Positions 61,610 to 64,000 of a stretch of 64,000 bases of DNA are shown one piece after another; the first letter of the stretch is position 1, and each line of letters begins with the position of its first letter. The notes under the pieces were generated by a model. That model saw only the letters and a program-made list of their open reading frames with translations. It was not told the origin of the DNA and searched no databases. Made by a program: the position numbers and the translations under genes. Origin of the DNA: Alishewanella metallidurans (GTDB taxonomy: Bacteria > Pseudomonadota > Gammaproteobacteria > Enterobacterales > Alteromonadaceae). The DNA is taken from assembly GCF_036983985.1 (NCBI RefSeq), contig NZ_JALAHQ010000006.1, forward strand, positions 1 through 64,000, read 5' to 3'.

Positions 61610-62604
61610 CTTACACCCCGAACCGATACCGGTAGCCTTTCATAAACTCGCCACAGCCCATTATCCGCAGTGTCAGCAGGCACTAATACAATTTTTAATG
61701 ATACCTTGTCTCGTCCGAGCAAATCATTCAGATTGCTATTATTTTGAGTAGCAGTCGACTCAATACGATCAATACTGGCTTGACTTTCAACCCCATCGGG
61801 GAAGATCACGACTAACTGCGGTTGTTTTGAAAATGACTCATACAAATCTGCACTAGCCAAAAAAATAACGCTAACGGTTGCATCAGTAGGTGAATATTTG
61901 AGAATAGGTCGTCCTTTCTCTGCATATGCTTGCGCTGGTACGCGAATATCAGTAACCAAACCATCTTCAAATGCCAGTACATCTTTCATTAAACAATCTG
62001 GTGCCAGAGGCCGTGATTGCCGCGCAAGCAGCAAACTATCTCGCCGCGATATCATAATAGCTAATTTAGCTTTAGCTCGTTGAATATCTAAACCTAACTT
62101 GTTTACGGTATGTTGCACGCTTTGCTGTTCTTTTTGCTGTTCCTTAAATAAGGAAGCATTAACCTCTAGCGCCCGCAGCATACCGTTTGCCGGTTTCAAT
62201 AAGGCTGAAAAATAACCCTGCTCTTGCTGCAGTGTCCTAATCTCAGTGTTAAGGACATCCATATCATAAGCTAGCTTTTCAAGCTGTGTATCGTCCTCTG
62301 CTATGCAGTACTTTTCTGGCGCTATTCTTGCTAACAAATCACCTTTGCTAAAGGGCTGATTGGCAGCAACATAAATTTCTTCCAATACACCAGAGCGCTC
62401 GGCAATAACCTCTCTTACTTCCACATCCACCAGGCCATTTGCTTCAATCATGTAATAAGGTTTGAATAGCAAATACAGTAAATAGCCAAATAAGACGATT
62501 ACGATAAGGAAATAAATCCACTGCGTAACGCTAGAGTTATGCGACGACGGCGGCCGACCTTCCGGTGCCGCACTAATAAAACTTTTGCGGTTATATAAGT
62601 TCAC
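61606..62604 (-). CDS. HlyD/Alg44-like membrane-fusion protein
   Basis: 332 residues: a cytosolic tail of about 28, one membrane helix (about 29-48, WIYFLIVIVLFGYLLYLLF), then a lipoyl/biotinyl-type half (VIAERSGVLEEIYVAANQPF), a coiled coil (about 90-185), the second lipoyl half and a beta-barrel (VTDIRVPAQAYAEKGRPIL). No PilZ domain is present. It probably bridges the inner-membrane synthase to the outer-membrane factor. It starts three bases after the TolC-like gene and overlaps the TackOD1 gene by four. Confidence 0.82.
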   Translation of the reverse strand: MNLYNRKSFISAAPEGRPPSSHNSSVTQWIYFLIVIVLFGYLLYLLFKPYYMIEANGLVDVEVREVIAERSGVLEEIYVAANQPFSKGDLLARIAPEKYCIAEDDTQLEKLAYDMDVLNTEIRTLQQEQGYFSALLKPANGMLRALEVNASLFKEQQKEQQSVQHTVNKLGLDIQRAKAKLAIMISRRDSLLLARQSRPLAPDCLMKDVLAFEDGLVTDIRVPAQAYAEKGRPILKYSPTDATVSVIFLASADLYESFSKQPQLVVIFPDGVESQASIDRIESTATQNNSNLNDLLGRDKVSLKIVLVPADTADNGLWRVYERLPVSVRGVR

Positions 62605-62607
62605 CGG

Positions 62608-64000
62608 CTACTCCTGGGTAAAAATATCAAGCTTGTGCACAGCGAACTGTGTCACTCCGGTAGACTGACTTAGCGCTTCAATTGCATTTTCAAGCTGCAG
62701 TTCATCGCCAAATTCCTCTTTTCTCAACGCAACAACAAGTTTATCCAGCGGAATAGCAGACAAAACATATTTTATTCGAGCACTTAGCTGGTCAAGATCA
62801 GTAGTTTCGTATGCCATCAAGTACACTTGGTCAACATAATCATTTAAAGACCGTAACACTTCCAACGGCCAATGATGTGGCACAGAAATGGTTAAATGAA
62901 GCATTGGGTGACGTAAACGTATCGACTCGATAAGGTCTAAAAGATCGTTGAGTACGCCAATTTTATTCTCTTTATATTGCGGCAGGGCATGCGGTTCTAT
63001 ATCAAGGTGAATGTAGTTACCATATTGGCTGCGCGCTTCTATTGCTGCCATAGCGCGCTGGTGATTTTCAGGTAAAGCCCAATTACTTTCGCCTAACAAT
63101 TGGCTGACTTGCAGCTCATGGCGATCAGCGTCTTTCATAAACTGGAAAAGCTTAGCTTGGTTTACTTTACCGCCAGCATTGATCATTGCATGTTTAATTG
63201 CTTTGGCTTGTAGTAGAAGAAATAGTTGTTGATTAGGGTAACGGTTAAACTCCGCAGACCAAATATAAACTGACCGCTGACCTTGACGAGACCTGTGCTG
63301 GGTTTCATTCAACGAATTCACTTTAATAAATTTACTGTCATATTCTACTCTGGATACCAAAAAAACTTCATTAACTCGCCGGTACAATTCTTCTTTAGCA
63401 TTTATCAGCTCTATTGCCGCATCAAGATAGTTTTTTAAGCGCACATTCACTGCAGCAATGTCTAATGGCTTATCTAACGCCGCGTAACTTAAAACACGCT
63501 GCATTTTCTCTTGCGCTTGTAATAATCGGTACTGCTGCTTTGTCGTGCGCTCTAATTGTTCTTGTAATGATTGGTATGCCGAACGAGTGCGAGCAATAAT
63601 CTCCCATTCTTCATGCTTCAAATCATTTTCCAATTGATTCAAACGAGCTTCAGTTTGTGATTGGGCTTGACCAAACGAGAGAGGCAGCTGAAATCTTAAA
63701 CCGGCAACAAGTTCATCATTGCGGTTTCTAGCCAAATCAAATTCTTTGCGCAAAAATAGGCGGAAGCGACTGCCTTCTAGAAATGATTCTTCTCGCTGAT
63801 ATTGATCTTGAATACGCAAACGCTCTAATTGCCTAATTTCTACAAAATCTTTATTTTCTCTGATCTGAGTTAGCAGAGCCTGTAAATCAACATCTATCGA
63901 CGGAGGGTTGGTCAGGTTATCCATATGATCCTGCCAATAAGGATCAGAGTGCAAGCGTGCAAGATTTTGCCGCGCTAACAAAATATCCTCTTCTGAAATC
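62608..64000 (-). CDS. TolC-like outer-membrane factor fused to a GH18-like barrel (partial)
   Basis: The frame runs off the right edge, so the N-terminus is missing; at least 463 residues are seen. The first half has outer-membrane efflux features: FVEIRQLERLRIQDQYQREE, a barrel-like stretch (RFRLFLRKEFDLARNRNDE), GLRFQLPLSFGQAQSQTEAR and long coiled helices. From about residue 240 the protein becomes an alpha/beta barrel with YIWSAEFNRYP, YIHLDIEPHAL, LHLTISVPHHWP, VDQVYLMAYETTD and LVVALRKEEFG, resembling GH18-like or PgaB-type hydrolases. It heads the visible operon. I infer a secretion channel with a built-in polymer-acting domain. Confidence 0.7.
   Translation of the reverse strand, partial: ISEEDILLARQNLARLHSDPYWQDHMDNLTNPPSIDVDLQALLTQIRENKDFVEIRQLERLRIQDQYQREESFLEGSRFRLFLRKEFDLARNRNDELVAGLRFQLPLSFGQAQSQTEARLNQLENDLKHEEWEIIARTRSAYQSLQEQLERTTKQQYRLLQAQEKMQRVLSYAALDKPLDIAAVNVRLKNYLDAAIELINAKEELYRRVNEVFLVSRVEYDSKFIKVNSLNETQHRSRQGQRSVYIWSAEFNRYPNQQLFLLLQAKAIKHAMINAGGKVNQAKLFQFMKDADRHELQVSQLLGESNWALPENHQRAMAAIEARSQYGNYIHLDIEPHALPQYKENKIGVLNDLLDLIESIRLRHPMLHLTISVPHHWPLEVLRSLNDYVDQVYLMAYETTDLDQLSARIKYVLSAIPLDKLVVALRKEEFGDELQLENAIEALSQSTGVTQFAVHKLDIFTQE

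Noticed and set aside
1..64000. CRISPR arrays, tRNA or rRNA genes, IS elements with DDE transposase
   Set aside because: I scanned the sequence and found no regular spacer-repeat array, cloverleaf or transposase gene. The only mobility genes are the tyrosine recombinases.

Overview
The window looks like the chromosome of a marine or brackish gammaproteobacterium of the Alteromonadales/Rheinheimera-Arsukibacterium type. Supporting this are moderate GC, the divergent ssb/uvrA pair, the srkA-dsbA linkage, ccoG, a large TonB receptor in a beta-glucan utilisation locus, and both GlyGly-CTERM and PEP-CTERM sorting tails. The genus is inferred, not proven. I saw no rRNA, tRNA or CRISPR array.

Layout. 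(1) About 1-1.4 kb: a decayed membrane-anchored Sel1-repeat gene. (2) About 1.7-9.8 kb: an integrative element lying against the 3' end of ssb. It carries three tyrosine recombinases (intA, a second recombinase-fold gene, intB) and a small coiled-coil helper, an order like Tn554 tnpABC and like the intA-tfp-intB-srap core of strand-biased circularizing elements. It also has a fourth recombinase-like protein that has lost catalytic residues, an XRE regulator and two unknown small genes. (3) 9.8-25.6 kb: housekeeping DNA (ssb, a YajR-like MFS, uvrA, a porin-like protein, two tandem dsbA paralogues, srkA, ccoG, a DUF3010 gene, a cyclophilin with a GlyGly-CTERM tail, topB, a KfrA-like coiled-coil protein). 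(4) 25.7-36.9 kb: hydrolases and regulators (a DUF2235 hydrolase fused to a PilZ-like domain, a double alpha/beta-hydrolase lipoprotein with a divergent CadC-like regulator, a secreted hydrolase with a divergent DesK/DesR-type two-component system, a coniferyl-type aldehyde dehydrogenase, an MFS plus a 43-residue membrane microprotein). (5) 36.9-50 kb: a beta-glucan (laminarin-like) utilisation locus with a LacI regulator, a GPH symporter, GH1, a FucP-like transporter, GH3, a TonB receptor and a GH16 laminarinase; two matching LacI-type operators link its divergent operons. (6) 50-55.9 kb: an orphan sdhB-like gene, an orphan prpD, then glmS with its DeoR-type regulator. (7) 55.9-58 kb: two tandem related micro-ORFs, the second broken or recoded at an A8 run, followed by a small membrane/lipoprotein/hydrolase cluster. 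(8) 58.1-64 kb: an operon that looks like a synthase-type exopolysaccharide secretion system.

The strongest candidate for an undescribed system is the last operon. It has a TolC-like outer-membrane factor fused to a GH18-like barrel, an HlyD/Alg44-like bridge, a TackOD1 zinc-ribbon protein with a GGDEF domain that lost its active site but kept an RxxD inhibitory-site motif (a PelD-like c-di-GMP receptor), a processive GT2 synthase and a PEP-CTERM protein. The recombinase element, the tandem micro-ORFs and a chimeric recombination scar at 31.07-31.12 kb are the next most interesting. All family assignments rest on reading motifs and arrangement; no database search was run.
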